Below, in pieces: positions 10,006 through 17,401 of a stretch of 64,000 bases of DNA; the stretch's first letter is position 1, and every line of letters starts with the position of its first letter. The stretch covers positions 310,001 to 374,000 of the forward strand of contig JADJBM010000032.1 of NCBI GenBank assembly GCA_016703785.1. Direction: 5' to 3'. The position numbers and the translations under genes were made by a program. Below the pieces are notes generated by a model, which searched no databases, was not told the origin of the DNA, and saw only the letters and a list, made by a program, of their open reading frames with translations. Origin of the DNA: Betaproteobacteria bacterium (GTDB lineage Bacteria > Pseudomonadota > Gammaproteobacteria > Burkholderiales > Rhodocyclaceae).

Positions 10006-10515
10006 TCAGGTCAGAGGTGCTCGATGCAGGAATACCGTAATGGTTCGAACAAATATGAATCCAAAAACGCAAAGGGCCCACGTCAAGACAACAGCGTAAG
10101 GGCCGACACTCGATGGAAAGGGGAGTCCTGCGACGTTGAGCCAGAGACCGGCGACCGCCACGATTGAAACACCGTAAATGGCGATTACCCATGGAGGAAA
10201 CCGGCCTAGCTCGACCGTACGGCGACGGCGGAATTGTATGACGAGAACAAAGGTCAGAATGGAAGCAGCGGCTGCGCTGGACAGCGGCCAAGTGACTGTG
10301 CCGGGGATATGCAGGAAGTTTAGAAGTGTGGGAACCAAAGCCAGTGCGGTGACCAGAAAGCCACCTTCAATGTAGAGGCGCACGAGGCGGAGGTGTCGAT
10401 CGGAGAGTTCGCCTCCTAGCGCACCTCGGAGGGTGACAACCACCGACGAAAAACCGACAAACGACAACGAGAGGGATGCAAGGCGAAGAAGGTAGTCAGA
10501 TTCGGCCGATGTCAT
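10006..10515 (-). CDS. Hypothetical integral membrane protein
   Basis: 169 residues with about four hydrophobic segments (near residues 9-27, 51-68, 76-94 and 107-150). Not recognised as a named family. Basic loops (QFRRRRTVELGR) suggest a bacterial inner-membrane protein. Its GC content by eye is clearly lower than its neighbours, and it stands alone on the minus strand next to REP-like sequence, so recent acquisition is plausible. The 288 bp upstream (10516-10803) have no other gene, only a bipartite motif copy at 10735. Confidence 0.55.
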   Translation of the reverse strand: MTSAESDYLLRLASLSLSFVGFSSVVVTLRGALGGELSDRHLRLVRLYIEGGFLVTALALVPTLLNFLHIPGTVTWPLSSAAAASILTFVLVIQFRRRRTVELGRFPPWVIAIYGVSIVAVAGLWLNVAGLPFPSSVGPYAVVLTWALCVFGFIFVRTITVFLHRAPLT

Positions 10516-10734
10516 GATCGCATCCTCACAAGTAAGTGGCTAACAGATATTAGACGGACCCACGGGCCCGCATATGAATTGATGCTGAGTCAGGAGTATG
10601 CCCCGCTAATATATTGATGCGCAAGGCATCTTGCGTGACGGCGTCCGTCCGTATAACAATTCCAATATCACGGACAGACGAAGCGTGTCGTATCGATCCG
10701 CCTCTGGCCGAAAGCAGGCATCGTTCTGATTTGT

Positions 10735-10758
10735 CGCCGTATCGCAGCGACTGACTTT
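10735..10758 (-). repeat. Bipartite motif copy 4 (intergenic)
   Basis: Minus strand: AAAGTCAGT, spacer CGCTGCGAT (identical to the spacer of the copy at 5426), ACGGCG. It lies about 45 bp upstream of the rubrerythrin-like gene. Confidence 0.85.
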
Positions 10759-10803
10759 CCCGCTATGATTGCCTCGGAGAGACGCTTTTACCTGGAGCAA
10801 TCA

Positions 10804-11325
10804 ATGACTGTTGAACTGGATTTTTCGAAGCTGGATCTGCAGGACGCGCTCGACCTCGCCGTCCTCATCGAGCAGGAGGCGGAGGAGCGCTATGCCTGGT
10901 TCGCCGACATGCTCGGCGAAAACTACCCGGGGGATGCGGGGGATTTCTTTGCCATGATGGCGCGCAACGAGAAGCGCCACGGAGACGAACTGGCCGCGCG
11001 TCGGCGCGCGCTTTTCGGCGATGCGCCTTCGCGCGTGACGGCGGACATGATCGAGGATGTCGAGGCGCCGGGCACCGGAACGCCCCGGCCCCACATGTCG
11101 CCGCGGCATGCCCTGGAAGTGGCGATGCAATCCGAGATCAAGGCCTACGAGTTCTTCGACCAGGCCCTGCCGGGCATCACCGACCCCGCCGTGCGCGAGT
11201 TGTTCGAGGATCTGCGGGAAGAGGAGCGAATCCACCAGGGGCTGCTGGAAAAACAGAAGGCCAAGTATCCCGACACGATGGAGCCGGATGTGGCTCCTGA
11301 GGACATCGATACCCCCGCGTTGTAG
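10804..11325 (+). CDS. Rubrerythrin/ferritin-like diiron protein
   Basis: 173 residues forming two helix pairs with typical diiron ligands: EQEAEERY near residue 21, EKRHGDEL near 58, EIKAYEFFDQAL near 112 and EEERIHQG near 140. There is no C-terminal rubredoxin domain. Such proteins handle peroxide or iron in the cytoplasm. ATG 10804 is chosen because GGAG lies just upstream (about 10795); an earlier in-frame ATG at 10765 has no such support. The gene stands alone between two same-strand copies of the bipartite motif (10735 and 11373). Confidence 0.8.
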   Translation: MTVELDFSKLDLQDALDLAVLIEQEAEERYAWFADMLGENYPGDAGDFFAMMARNEKRHGDELAARRRALFGDAPSRVTADMIEDVEAPGTGTPRPHMSPRHALEVAMQSEIKAYEFFDQALPGITDPAVRELFEDLREEERIHQGLLEKQKAKYPDTMEPDVAPEDIDTPAL

Positions 11326-11372
11326 TGCCCCTGCTGCCGGGGCGAACGGCGAGGGCGCAAATGTCGCCCCCC

Positions 11373-11396
11373 AGCCGTCCTGCAGCGGCTGACTTT
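11373..11396 (-). repeat. Bipartite motif copy 5 (intergenic)
   Basis: Minus strand: AAAGTCAGC, spacer CGCTGCAGG, ACGGCT (last base differs). It separates the rubrerythrin-like gene from the toxin-antitoxin pair. Confidence 0.8.
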
Positions 11397-11435
11397 CCCC
11401 CTTGCCGGCATGTAGCTTAAAAGCTACAATAATCC

Positions 11436-11759
11436 ATGATTGAAGTATTCCGCTACGTGACCGAGTCGGGACGGGAACCGGTGACGGAGTGGCTCCAGTC
11501 TCTGCAGGACAAGCGGGCGCAAGCCAAGATCCGTGTCCGCCTGAAGCGCCTGGAGGCGGGCATGTTCGGCGATTGCGAGCCGGTTGGCGACGGTGTGCTC
11601 GAGTTGCGCGAGCACCTGGGGGCCGGATACCGGGTGCATTTCAGCCGGCACGGCAAGGCCATCGTGATCCTGCTTTGCGGCGGCAACAAGAAAACCCAGT
11701 CGTCGGACATCAAGACAGCCAAGCAGTATTGGGCTGACTGGAAACGGAGGCAGACATGA
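11436..11759 (+). CDS. RelE/HigB-superfamily toxin (phage Gp49-like, PF05973 type)
   Basis: 107 residues. The N-terminus MIEVFRYVTESGREPVTEWLQSL and the core KIRVRLKRLEAGMFGDCEPVGDGVLELREHLGAGYRVHF, then IVILLCGGNKKTQ and KTAKQYWADW, are typical of addiction-module killer proteins that act as ribosome-dependent mRNA interferases. It overlaps the antitoxin start by ATGA at 11756-11759, so the pair is translationally coupled, toxin first, as usual for this class. The pair is bracketed by bipartite motif copies at 11373 and 12103 in the same orientation. Confidence 0.85.
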   Translation: MIEVFRYVTESGREPVTEWLQSLQDKRAQAKIRVRLKRLEAGMFGDCEPVGDGVLELREHLGAGYRVHFSRHGKAIVILLCGGNKKTQSSDIKTAKQYWADWKRRQT

Positions 11760-12088
11760 ACAGAAAGGTGAAAGCGGCGGTTGCTCACCACGTGCGCGAA
11801 GTCGCAGAACTGCGCGCGGACCGCGACCTCGCGGTGGAATATCTCAAGGCGGCGATGGAATCCCTCGACGATCCGGATGATCGCGCGGCCGGGTTGCTTG
11901 CCCTGCGCACGATCGCTGAAGCCTACGGCGGCCTCGGCGCGGTTGCGGCCGAAGCGGGCATCAGCCGGGAGTCGCTTTACCGTGCTCTGTCCGCCAAGGG
12001 CAATCCGACCCTGAAAACCATCCTTGCCGTCCTCAAGGCCGTCGGCATGCGGCTCTCGGTGGAGCCCGGCGAGCGCATAGCCGCCTGA
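11756..12088 (+). CDS. Addiction-module antidote with helix-turn-helix
   Basis: 110 residues. A C-terminal HTH is visible (YGGLGAVAAEAGISRESLYRALSAKGNPTLKTILAVLKAVG), as in HigA-like antidotes paired with PF05973 toxins. It would neutralise the upstream toxin and autoregulate the pair. The start overlaps the toxin stop. The N-terminal half (EYLKAAMESLDDPDDRAAGLLALRTIAEA) matches the same family by pattern. Confidence 0.85.
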   Translation: MNRKVKAAVAHHVREVAELRADRDLAVEYLKAAMESLDDPDDRAAGLLALRTIAEAYGGLGAVAAEAGISRESLYRALSAKGNPTLKTILAVLKAVGMRLSVEPGERIAA

Positions 12089-12102
12089 CGAATGAACAGT
12101 CT

Positions 12103-12126
12103 CGCCGTCCTGTAGCGGCTGACTTT
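12103..12126 (-). repeat. Bipartite motif copy 6 (intergenic)
   Basis: Minus strand: AAAGTCAGC, spacer CGCTACAGG, ACGGCG; both half-sites exact. It sits in the 49-bp gap between the antidote and the convergent cytochrome b561 gene. Confidence 0.85.
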
Positions 12127-12137
12127 CTTCCTACTCC

Positions 12138-12692
12138 CTACTGCGCCGCCGGGGCGCGCCCGAAGATTCGCCACAGCGTGCCGTCGCGGTTCACCACGGC
12201 ATGCTTGAGCGCGGCCAGCGCGTGCGCGGCGAACGAGAACAGCAGCACCTTGGCGGCGATGGCATGCACTTTCTCGAGGGCCTCGTGCAGCGCCGGCATC
12301 TCGCCCAGCGGGCTGGGCAGGGCGAACCAGCCGAAGACGCTGATGGCGCGTCCGCCGCTCCACACCGCGAGCGGCCCGCTCACCAGCAGCACGCCGATCG
12401 CCACCAGCAGGAGGACATGCAGCACACTGGCCAGGCGCTGCATGCGCGGCGGCTGCGGCAGTGGCGCGGGCGAAGCCGAGCGCGCGCGCCAGAAGACGCG
12501 GAAGGCGAGCGGCAAGAGCGCCAGCGCGCCGATGGAAATGTGCAGGCGCAGCCAGTAGAGCTTTTCATCGCCGCGCGGCATGTCCTCGAAATAGAGACCG
12601 ATGGCAAGCAGCGCGACGATCATCGCCGCGCCGAGCCAGTGGTTGAAAACGGAAACGGCGCCATAGCGCGCCGGGGTGTCCTGCAGGTTCAT
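12138..12692 (-). CDS. Cytochrome b561 family protein
   Basis: 184 residues, four membrane segments, inner membrane. Likely haem-ligand histidines lie in VFNHWLGAA (near residue 18), RLHISIG (about 51), EKVHAIAAK (about 143) and FAAHALAALKH (about 157-163), the usual distribution for bacterial b561 di-haem electron carriers. The C-terminal NRDGTLWRIFG is typical. It could oxidise ubiquinol or take part in superoxide/redox handling. It lies 126 bp downstream of the Spy-like gene on the same strand, with a palindromic repeat between. Confidence 0.85.
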   Translation of the reverse strand: MNLQDTPARYGAVSVFNHWLGAAMIVALLAIGLYFEDMPRGDEKLYWLRLHISIGALALLPLAFRVFWRARSASPAPLPQPPRMQRLASVLHVLLLVAIGVLLVSGPLAVWSGGRAISVFGWFALPSPLGEMPALHEALEKVHAIAAKVLLFSFAAHALAALKHAVVNRDGTLWRIFGRAPAAQ

Positions 12693-12717
12693 TATTTTTA
12701 CTCCCTTAAGGTTTATT

Positions 12718-12810
12718 CCCTCTCCCCGCAGGCGGGGAGAGGGTTAGGGAGAGGGGCAGGCGGTCGAACTGTCCTCTCCCTAACCCTCTCCCGCGAGCGG
12801 GAGAGGGGAG
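12718..12810. repeat. GC-rich palindromic repeat, copy F (inverted pair)
   Basis: CCCTCTCCCCGC-AGG-GCGGGGAGAGGG, then CTCTCCCTAACCCTCTCCCGC-GA-GCGGGAGAGGGG, with arms TAGGGAGAGG / CCTCTCCCTA pairing across a short spacer. It fills most of the gap between cytochrome b561 and the Spy-like gene. Confidence 0.85.
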
Positions 12811-12818
12811 TGGTGGCG

Positions 12819-13340
12819 TCAGCGCGGACCGCCCATTCCGCCCATGCCACCCATCTGGCCGCGCGAACCTTGCTCGCCGCGTCCGCCGTGCTTGCCGTGG
12901 CGCCCGCCCATCGGGTGGCGCGTCATGTCGGCGAGGGTCTTGGCCTGCTCGGGCGTCAGCGCACTTTGCAGCTTGGCCGTGGCGTCGGCGAGGACGGTGA
13001 GCTTCTGCGCCATTTTCGCGGCCATGTCGGCGCGGTGGCGCGCCAGCGTGGCGGCGTCGGCGTCCTTCGCCGGCGGCGTCGGCCGGGCGTCGAACATCTC
13101 CTTGTGCACCTTGGCGTAGGCCTGCCAGGCGTCCTGCTGCGAGGCCTTGATCTCCAGGCGCTCGGCCATCTTGTCGAGGCGGGCCTGCATGCGGGATTGC
13201 ATGCGCTCCTGCATCTCCGGGGTCATTTCGCGCATGCCGGGGCCGGGGCCAGGAGCGGCCGAGGCAGGCATAGCCGCGGCAATGGCGAGGCCGGCGGCGA
13301 AGAGAGCAGTGGCGAGTTTGTTTCGGGTAATCGTTTTCAT
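12819..13340 (-). CDS. Spy/CpxP-like periplasmic protein (LTXXQ motif)
   Basis: 173 residues. A signal peptide ends at about ...MPASAAPG (residue 28). Helical segments rich in Met, Gln and Arg follow (MTPEMQERMQSRMQARLDKM), with one LTPEQ motif near residue 128. The tail is rich in Gly, His and Met (RHGKHGGRGEQ...GGMGGMGG), suggestive of metal binding. LTXXQ proteins act as periplasmic chaperones or stress sensors. It is divergent from the two-component system at 13498, whose regulator could control it through the direct repeats at 13421. Confidence 0.8.
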   Translation of the reverse strand: MKTITRNKLATALFAAGLAIAAAMPASAAPGPGPGMREMTPEMQERMQSRMQARLDKMAERLEIKASQQDAWQAYAKVHKEMFDARPTPPAKDADAATLARHRADMAAKMAQKLTVLADATAKLQSALTPEQAKTLADMTRHPMGGRHGKHGGRGEQGSRGQMGGMGGMGGPR

Positions 13341-13386
13341 GTGAGTCTCCGTGTGGTTGAGGTACGGTTCCCATTAAACGCGATGC

Positions 13387-13437
13387 GTGTAACGGGCATT
13401 TTTCAAGCACGGGCGGTTTTGTTAACGGTTTGTAACG
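13387..13437. promoter_or_regulatory. Possible response-regulator box between Spy-like gene and two-component genes
   Basis: GTTAACGGTTTGTAACG at 13421-13437 contains two TAACG repeats 10 bp apart, and a third GTGTAACGG lies at 13387-13395. Helical-phase direct repeats of GTAA type are typical of OmpR-class sites such as the CpxR box. The adjacent genes are a CpxP/Spy-like target and an OmpR-type regulator. Inference from pattern and context. Confidence 0.5.
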
Positions 13438-13497
13438 CTTTGTCGAAGATCTCTCACAATTGTGCCGCCGTGGCTGCGGCGCACTACACTAGCGCCC

Positions 13498-14226
13498 ATG
13501 AACAAGCGAATCCTCATCGTCGATGACGACCCCGAGCTGCGCGAGCTGCTGCGCGGCTATCTGGGCGACAACGGTTATGCGGTGGATGCGGCGGAGGACG
13601 GCGCCGCCATGCGGCGGATGATGGCCGCCGCCGCGCCGGACCTGGTGATCCTCGACCTCATGCTGCCGGGCGAGGACGGGCTCGCGCTGTGCCGCGAACT
13701 GCGCGCCGGCTCCGCCACCCTTGCCACATCTATGCTGCCCATCCTCATGCTCACCGCGCGCGGCGAGGACACCGACCGCATCGTCGGCCTGGAGATGGGC
13801 GCCGACGACTACCTGCCGAAGCCCTTCAATCCGCGCGAGCTGCTGGCGCGCATCCGCAGCATCCTGCGCCGCGCCAGTGAGAGCGCCGCGCGCGAGGCGC
13901 CGGCGCGGGCGCTGTCGTTTGCCGGGTGGACGCTCGACCTCGCCGCGCGCCACCTCGTCGGTGCCGACGGCGTTGTCGTGGCGATTTCGAACGGCGAGTT
14001 CAAGCTGCTGCGGGCCTTTGCCGAGAACCCCTTCCACGTGCTCACGCGCGACCAGTTGATGGACGTGCTGGCCGGGCGCGAGGCCGGCCCCTTCGACCGC
14101 AGCGTGGACGTCATGGTGCACCGCCTGCGCCGGCGTTTGGGCGACGACGCGCGCGAGCCGGCGCTGATCAAGACGGTGCGCAGCGAGGGCTACCTGCTGG
14201 CGGCGGACGTGGAGCGGAAGTCGTGA
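13498..14226 (+). CDS. OmpR-family response regulator
   Basis: 242 residues: receiver domain (ILIVDDDPELRELL; phospho-acceptor Asp in VILDLMLPGEDG near residue 53; LPKPF lysine near 107) and a winged-helix DNA-binding domain with SVDVMVHRLRRRLGDD and KTVRSEGYLLA. ATG at 13498 gives a normal N-terminus. It forms a two-component pair with the kinase at 14323; a palindromic repeat separates them. Likely target: the divergent Spy-like gene. Confidence 0.92.
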   Translation: MNKRILIVDDDPELRELLRGYLGDNGYAVDAAEDGAAMRRMMAAAAPDLVILDLMLPGEDGLALCRELRAGSATLATSMLPILMLTARGEDTDRIVGLEMGADDYLPKPFNPRELLARIRSILRRASESAAREAPARALSFAGWTLDLAARHLVGADGVVVAISNGEFKLLRAFAENPFHVLTRDQLMDVLAGREAGPFDRSVDVMVHRLRRRLGDDAREPALIKTVRSEGYLLAADVERKS

Positions 14227-14237
14227 GGTTGCGCTTT

Positions 14238-14316
14238 ACCCTCTCCCCCGGCCCCTCTCCCGCTTGCGGGAGAGGGGAGTGCGCTCCCTCTCCCTTGAGG
14301 GAGAGGGTGAAAGGGT
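14238..14316. repeat. GC-rich palindromic repeat, copy G
   Basis: CCCCTCTCCCGC-TT-GCGGGAGAGGGG flanked by CCCTCTCCC and GGGAGAGGG arms, between the response regulator and its kinase. It could weaken translational coupling of the pair. Confidence 0.8.
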
Positions 14317-14322
14317 GGCGAA

Positions 14323-15744
14323 ATGAGTTTGCTTCCTCGCAGCCTCTTCGGCCAGATCGTGCTGGCGCTGGTGACGGGCCTTGTCGTGGCGCACGTCGTC
14401 GGCGCCTGGCTGATGGTGGACGAGCGCGCCCGCTTCGGCGAGAGACTGCGCGGCGAGTACGCGGCGCAGCGCATCGCTGGCCTCATCAGCCTGCTCGACG
14501 GTACCGTGCCTGAGGAGCGCACCCGCGTCGTGCGCGCACTCAGCGTGCCGCCGACGCGCCTCTCGCTAGACGAGCCCTGGCGCGCGGGCGCAGACGTCTC
14601 GCCCGATGCCGAGGCCTTCCTGCGGCGCGTGGCGCGCGAACTGGAACAGCCGGTGGAGCTGCAGGTGCTGTCGATCCGCCGCGCGCCGCCGAGGTCGGAA
14701 GAGCGGCGTTCATTCGACCGGCCGGAGGAACGCCGCAAGCTCGAGCGGCCGCACGCGCCGCGCGGCGAAGGGCATGAAGGGCCGCGCCACCTGGTGCTGG
14801 TGTCGGCGCAGGCGCGGCTCGCCGACGGCGCCGTGCTCACCTTCCGTCAAGCTTTGCCGGAGGCACCGGGCGACTGGCCGCTGCGGGTGCTGGGCCTGCT
14901 GGCGCTGCTCGCCGTGGTGGTGGCGCTGCTCTCCGGCTGGGCAGTGCGCCGGCTGACGCGCCCGCTGTCTTCGCTGGCCGATGCCGCCGACGGGCTGGCG
15001 CGCGATCTCGATCAGCCGCCCCTGCCGGAGAAGGGGCCGCAGGAGGTGGTGCGCGCGGCGCGTTCCTTCAACGCCATGCAGCGCGCGCTGAAAACCTATC
15101 TGGAGACGCGCGCCCAGGCGCTGGCCGGCGTCTCGCACGACCTGCGCCTGCCGCTCACCCGGCTGCGCCTGCGTCTGGAGCAACTGCCCGAGGGCGCGGC
15201 GCGCGCGGCGATCGAGCGCGACCTCGAGGAAATGGATGACATGATCAGCGGCACGCTCGACTACTTGCGCGCCGGCAGCGACACCGAGCAGGCGGTGAAG
15301 CTCAACCTGGTCGCGCTGATTGAAAGCCTCGCCGAGGATGCCGATGCGGCCGGCGCGAAAGTCAGCCTCCACGGCACGGCGAATCCTGTTACGGCAAAGC
15401 CGCAGGGGCTACGCCGCTGCCTCGCCAACCTCATCGACAACGCGAGACGCTATGGCGGCGGCGAGGTTGATGTGACGCTCGCCGACACCCCCGGGTCTGT
15501 CGAGATCCGCATCGAGGACCGCGGCCCGGGCATTCCGCCGGGAGATCGCGAGCGCGTCTTCGAGCCCTACTTCCGCCTTGAAGCCTCGCGCGCGCGCCAT
15601 ACCGGCGGCGCCGGCCTCGGCCTGGCCATCGCCCGCGCTGTCGCCCGTGCCCACGGCGGCGATGTCACGCTCGCCGCGCGCGAAGGCGGCGGCACGGTGG
15701 CGGTGGTTACGCTGCCGCGCCGACAGGGGCGGGATTCTGCGTGA
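14323..15744 (+). CDS. Sensor histidine kinase (EnvZ/CpxA-like)
   Basis: 473 residues: a membrane segment at about 9-31, a periplasmic domain with an unusual charged stretch (RSEERRSFDRPEERRKLERP), a second membrane segment near 186-206 and a HAMP linker. The H-box is GVSHDLRLPLTRLRL (His near 272); most relatives have HDLRTPL, so Leu replaces Thr after Arg. The N-box is NLIDNARRYGGG, followed by G boxes EDRGPGIPPGDRERVFEPYFR and TGGAGLGLAIARA. Pairs with the upstream regulator. A bipartite motif copy lies at 15358 (peptide KVSLHGTA). Confidence 0.9.
   Translation: MSLLPRSLFGQIVLALVTGLVVAHVVGAWLMVDERARFGERLRGEYAAQRIAGLISLLDGTVPEERTRVVRALSVPPTRLSLDEPWRAGADVSPDAEAFLRRVARELEQPVELQVLSIRRAPPRSEERRSFDRPEERRKLERPHAPRGEGHEGPRHLVLVSAQARLADGAVLTFRQALPEAPGDWPLRVLGLLALLAVVVALLSGWAVRRLTRPLSSLADAADGLARDLDQPPLPEKGPQEVVRAARSFNAMQRALKTYLETRAQALAGVSHDLRLPLTRLRLRLEQLPEGAARAAIERDLEEMDDMISGTLDYLRAGSDTEQAVKLNLVALIESLAEDADAAGAKVSLHGTANPVTAKPQGLRRCLANLIDNARRYGGGEVDVTLADTPGSVEIRIEDRGPGIPPGDRERVFEPYFRLEASRARHTGGAGLGLAIARAVARAHGGDVTLAAREGGGTVAVVTLPRRQGRDSA
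15358..15381 (+). repeat. Bipartite motif copy 7 (inside kinase gene)
   Basis: AAAGTCAGC, spacer CTCCACGGC, ACGGCG; both half-sites exact. Encodes KVSLHGTA in the ATPase domain just before the N-box. Confidence 0.75.
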
Positions 15745-15839
15745 CGCCAATCCGTGCAAAGGCCACGATGACACAGTGGTTTTCTAAACGGCGGGAGGGA
15801 CTAGAATGAAATTACTCCCTACCTTTGCGTTGAATTCCA

Positions 15840-17372
15840 TTGCGCAATGAAACCGCCAGCCAGAATGGCATTTCGCCTCAGCAGCAAATAGCCCTTCTGG
15901 TATTCGAAAACCTGGCTGAAGGTGTCATCTTCACCGACGCCGGCGCGAATATTCTTGCGGTCAATTCCAGCTTCACGCGCATTACCGGATACGCCGCGGA
16001 CGAAGTGATCGGCCGCAATCCCCGTGTCCTCCAGTCCGGCGTCCAGGAGCGTGATTTTTACGAGGAGATGTGGCGCACCCTCAAGACCACCAGCCGCTGG
16101 CGGGGCGAAGTCATCAACCGGCGCAAGTCGGGCGAGTTGTATCCGGAACTGCTGTCGATCAGCGCCGTGCGCAACGTCGAGGGCGGCATCACGAACTACA
16201 TCGGCGTCTTCTCCGACCTGAGCGAACGGCTGGCGCAGGAGCGCGCGGTGCGCGAAATGCGCGAGCGGCTCGATCTCGCGCTCGACGCCGGCGGCGTGGG
16301 CACGTGGATCTGGGAGCCGGGCAACGACCGCATGGAATGCGATGAGCGCGCCTGCGAATTGATTGTCGGATCGCAGAACAATCCGCCACGCACGTTCGAG
16401 GCACTGCTGGGCAGGATCCCGGTATACGAGCGGCCCCGCGTCATGGATGCCTTCATGCGCCCGACGCGCCAGCAACTGGCGTTTCGCGCCGAATTCCAGG
16501 TGGTATTGCCGGATGGCACGGACCGACACCTGGTTGCGCGCGCCAGGCCGCATTGCGGCGAAACGGACGGCGTCTGCCGCGTCTTCGGCGTCATCTGGGA
16601 TGTCACCGAGCGCTACCTGCGTGAGCGCGAGATCCGGGAACTCAACGCCACACTGGAACGGCGCGTCCAGTCGCGCACCGCCGACCTGCAGTCCGCCGTG
16701 GCCGAGCTGGAATCCTTCTCCTACTCCGTCGCCCATGACCTGCGCGCCCCGTTGCGCGGCCTGGACGGCTTCAGCAGGATACTCTTCGAGGATTACGGCG
16801 AGCGGCTCGACGAAGCCGGCCGCCACCATCTCCAGCGCATTCGCGCGGCCAGCCAGCGTCTGGACCGCCTGATCGACAACCTGCTGAAGCTCTCGCGCAT
16901 TTCGCAGTCGCGCATGGAGCGCGTCCCGGTGAACATGAGCGGGATGGCCAGGGAAGTCGCCCTCGCCCTGCAGTCGGAGCAGCCCGAGCGCGCCGCGGAG
17001 TTCGTCATCGCGCGCCAGCTGCGCGCCGTCGGCGACCCGGTCCTGCTTAGCGCACTGCTGGAGAACCTGCTCGGCAATGCCTGGAAATACTCTTCCCGCA
17101 AGGAGCGGGCGCGTATCGAGTTCGGCTCAATGCGGATTGAAGAGGAAATGGCCTTCTTCGTGCGCGACAACGGGGACGGTTTCGACATGGCGCATGCCGG
17201 CAAACTGTTCGCGCCGTTCCAGCGCCTGCACAGCTCGGATGAGTTTGCGGGAACTGGCGTCGGGCTGGCCTCCGTCGCCAGGACGGTCGCGCGCCATGGC
17301 GGCCGGGTGTGGGCAGAGGCCGCCAAGGGCGAGGGGGCGACCTTCTTTTTCACGCTGCCCGAACAAGGGTAA
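15840..17372 (+). CDS. PAS-domain sensor histidine kinase
   Basis: 510 residues, no obvious membrane segment, so probably cytoplasmic. PAS 1 spans about residues 18-130 (VFENLAEGVIFTDAGANILAVN, then the PAC-like EGGITNYIGVFSDLSERLAQE). PAS 2 spans about 140-265. A coiled segment leads to HisKA (SYSVAHDLRAPLRGLDGF, His near 299) and an HATPase domain (LLENLLGNAWKYSSRKE, VRDNGDGFDMAHAGKLFAPFQRLH, GTGVGLASV). This architecture is common in phytochrome-like or bacteriophytochrome-derived kinases. No receiver or partner regulator is adjacent. The start used is TTG at 15840; no in-frame ATG precedes the PAS domain, so the exact start is uncertain. Confidence 0.85.
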   Translation: MRNETASQNGISPQQQIALLVFENLAEGVIFTDAGANILAVNSSFTRITGYAADEVIGRNPRVLQSGVQERDFYEEMWRTLKTTSRWRGEVINRRKSGELYPELLSISAVRNVEGGITNYIGVFSDLSERLAQERAVREMRERLDLALDAGGVGTWIWEPGNDRMECDERACELIVGSQNNPPRTFEALLGRIPVYERPRVMDAFMRPTRQQLAFRAEFQVVLPDGTDRHLVARARPHCGETDGVCRVFGVIWDVTERYLREREIRELNATLERRVQSRTADLQSAVAELESFSYSVAHDLRAPLRGLDGFSRILFEDYGERLDEAGRHHLQRIRAASQRLDRLIDNLLKLSRISQSRMERVPVNMSGMAREVALALQSEQPERAAEFVIARQLRAVGDPVLLSALLENLLGNAWKYSSRKERARIEFGSMRIEEEMAFFVRDNGDGFDMAHAGKLFAPFQRLHSSDEFAGTGVGLASVARTVARHGGRVWAEAAKGEGATFFFTLPEQG

Positions 17373-17377
17373 GCAGG

Positions 17378-17401
17378 CGCCGTCCTGCGGCGACTGACTA
17401 T
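17378..17401 (-). repeat. Bipartite motif copy 8 (between convergent genes)
   Basis: Minus strand: ATAGTCAGT (one mismatch), spacer CGCCGCAGG, ACGGCG. It occupies the whole 25-bp gap between the PAS kinase stop and the hydrolase stop. Confidence 0.75.

Noticed and set aside
10735..12126. Integron cassette array with attC sites
   Set aside because: The repeated sites lack attC core sequences and there is no integrase in the window.
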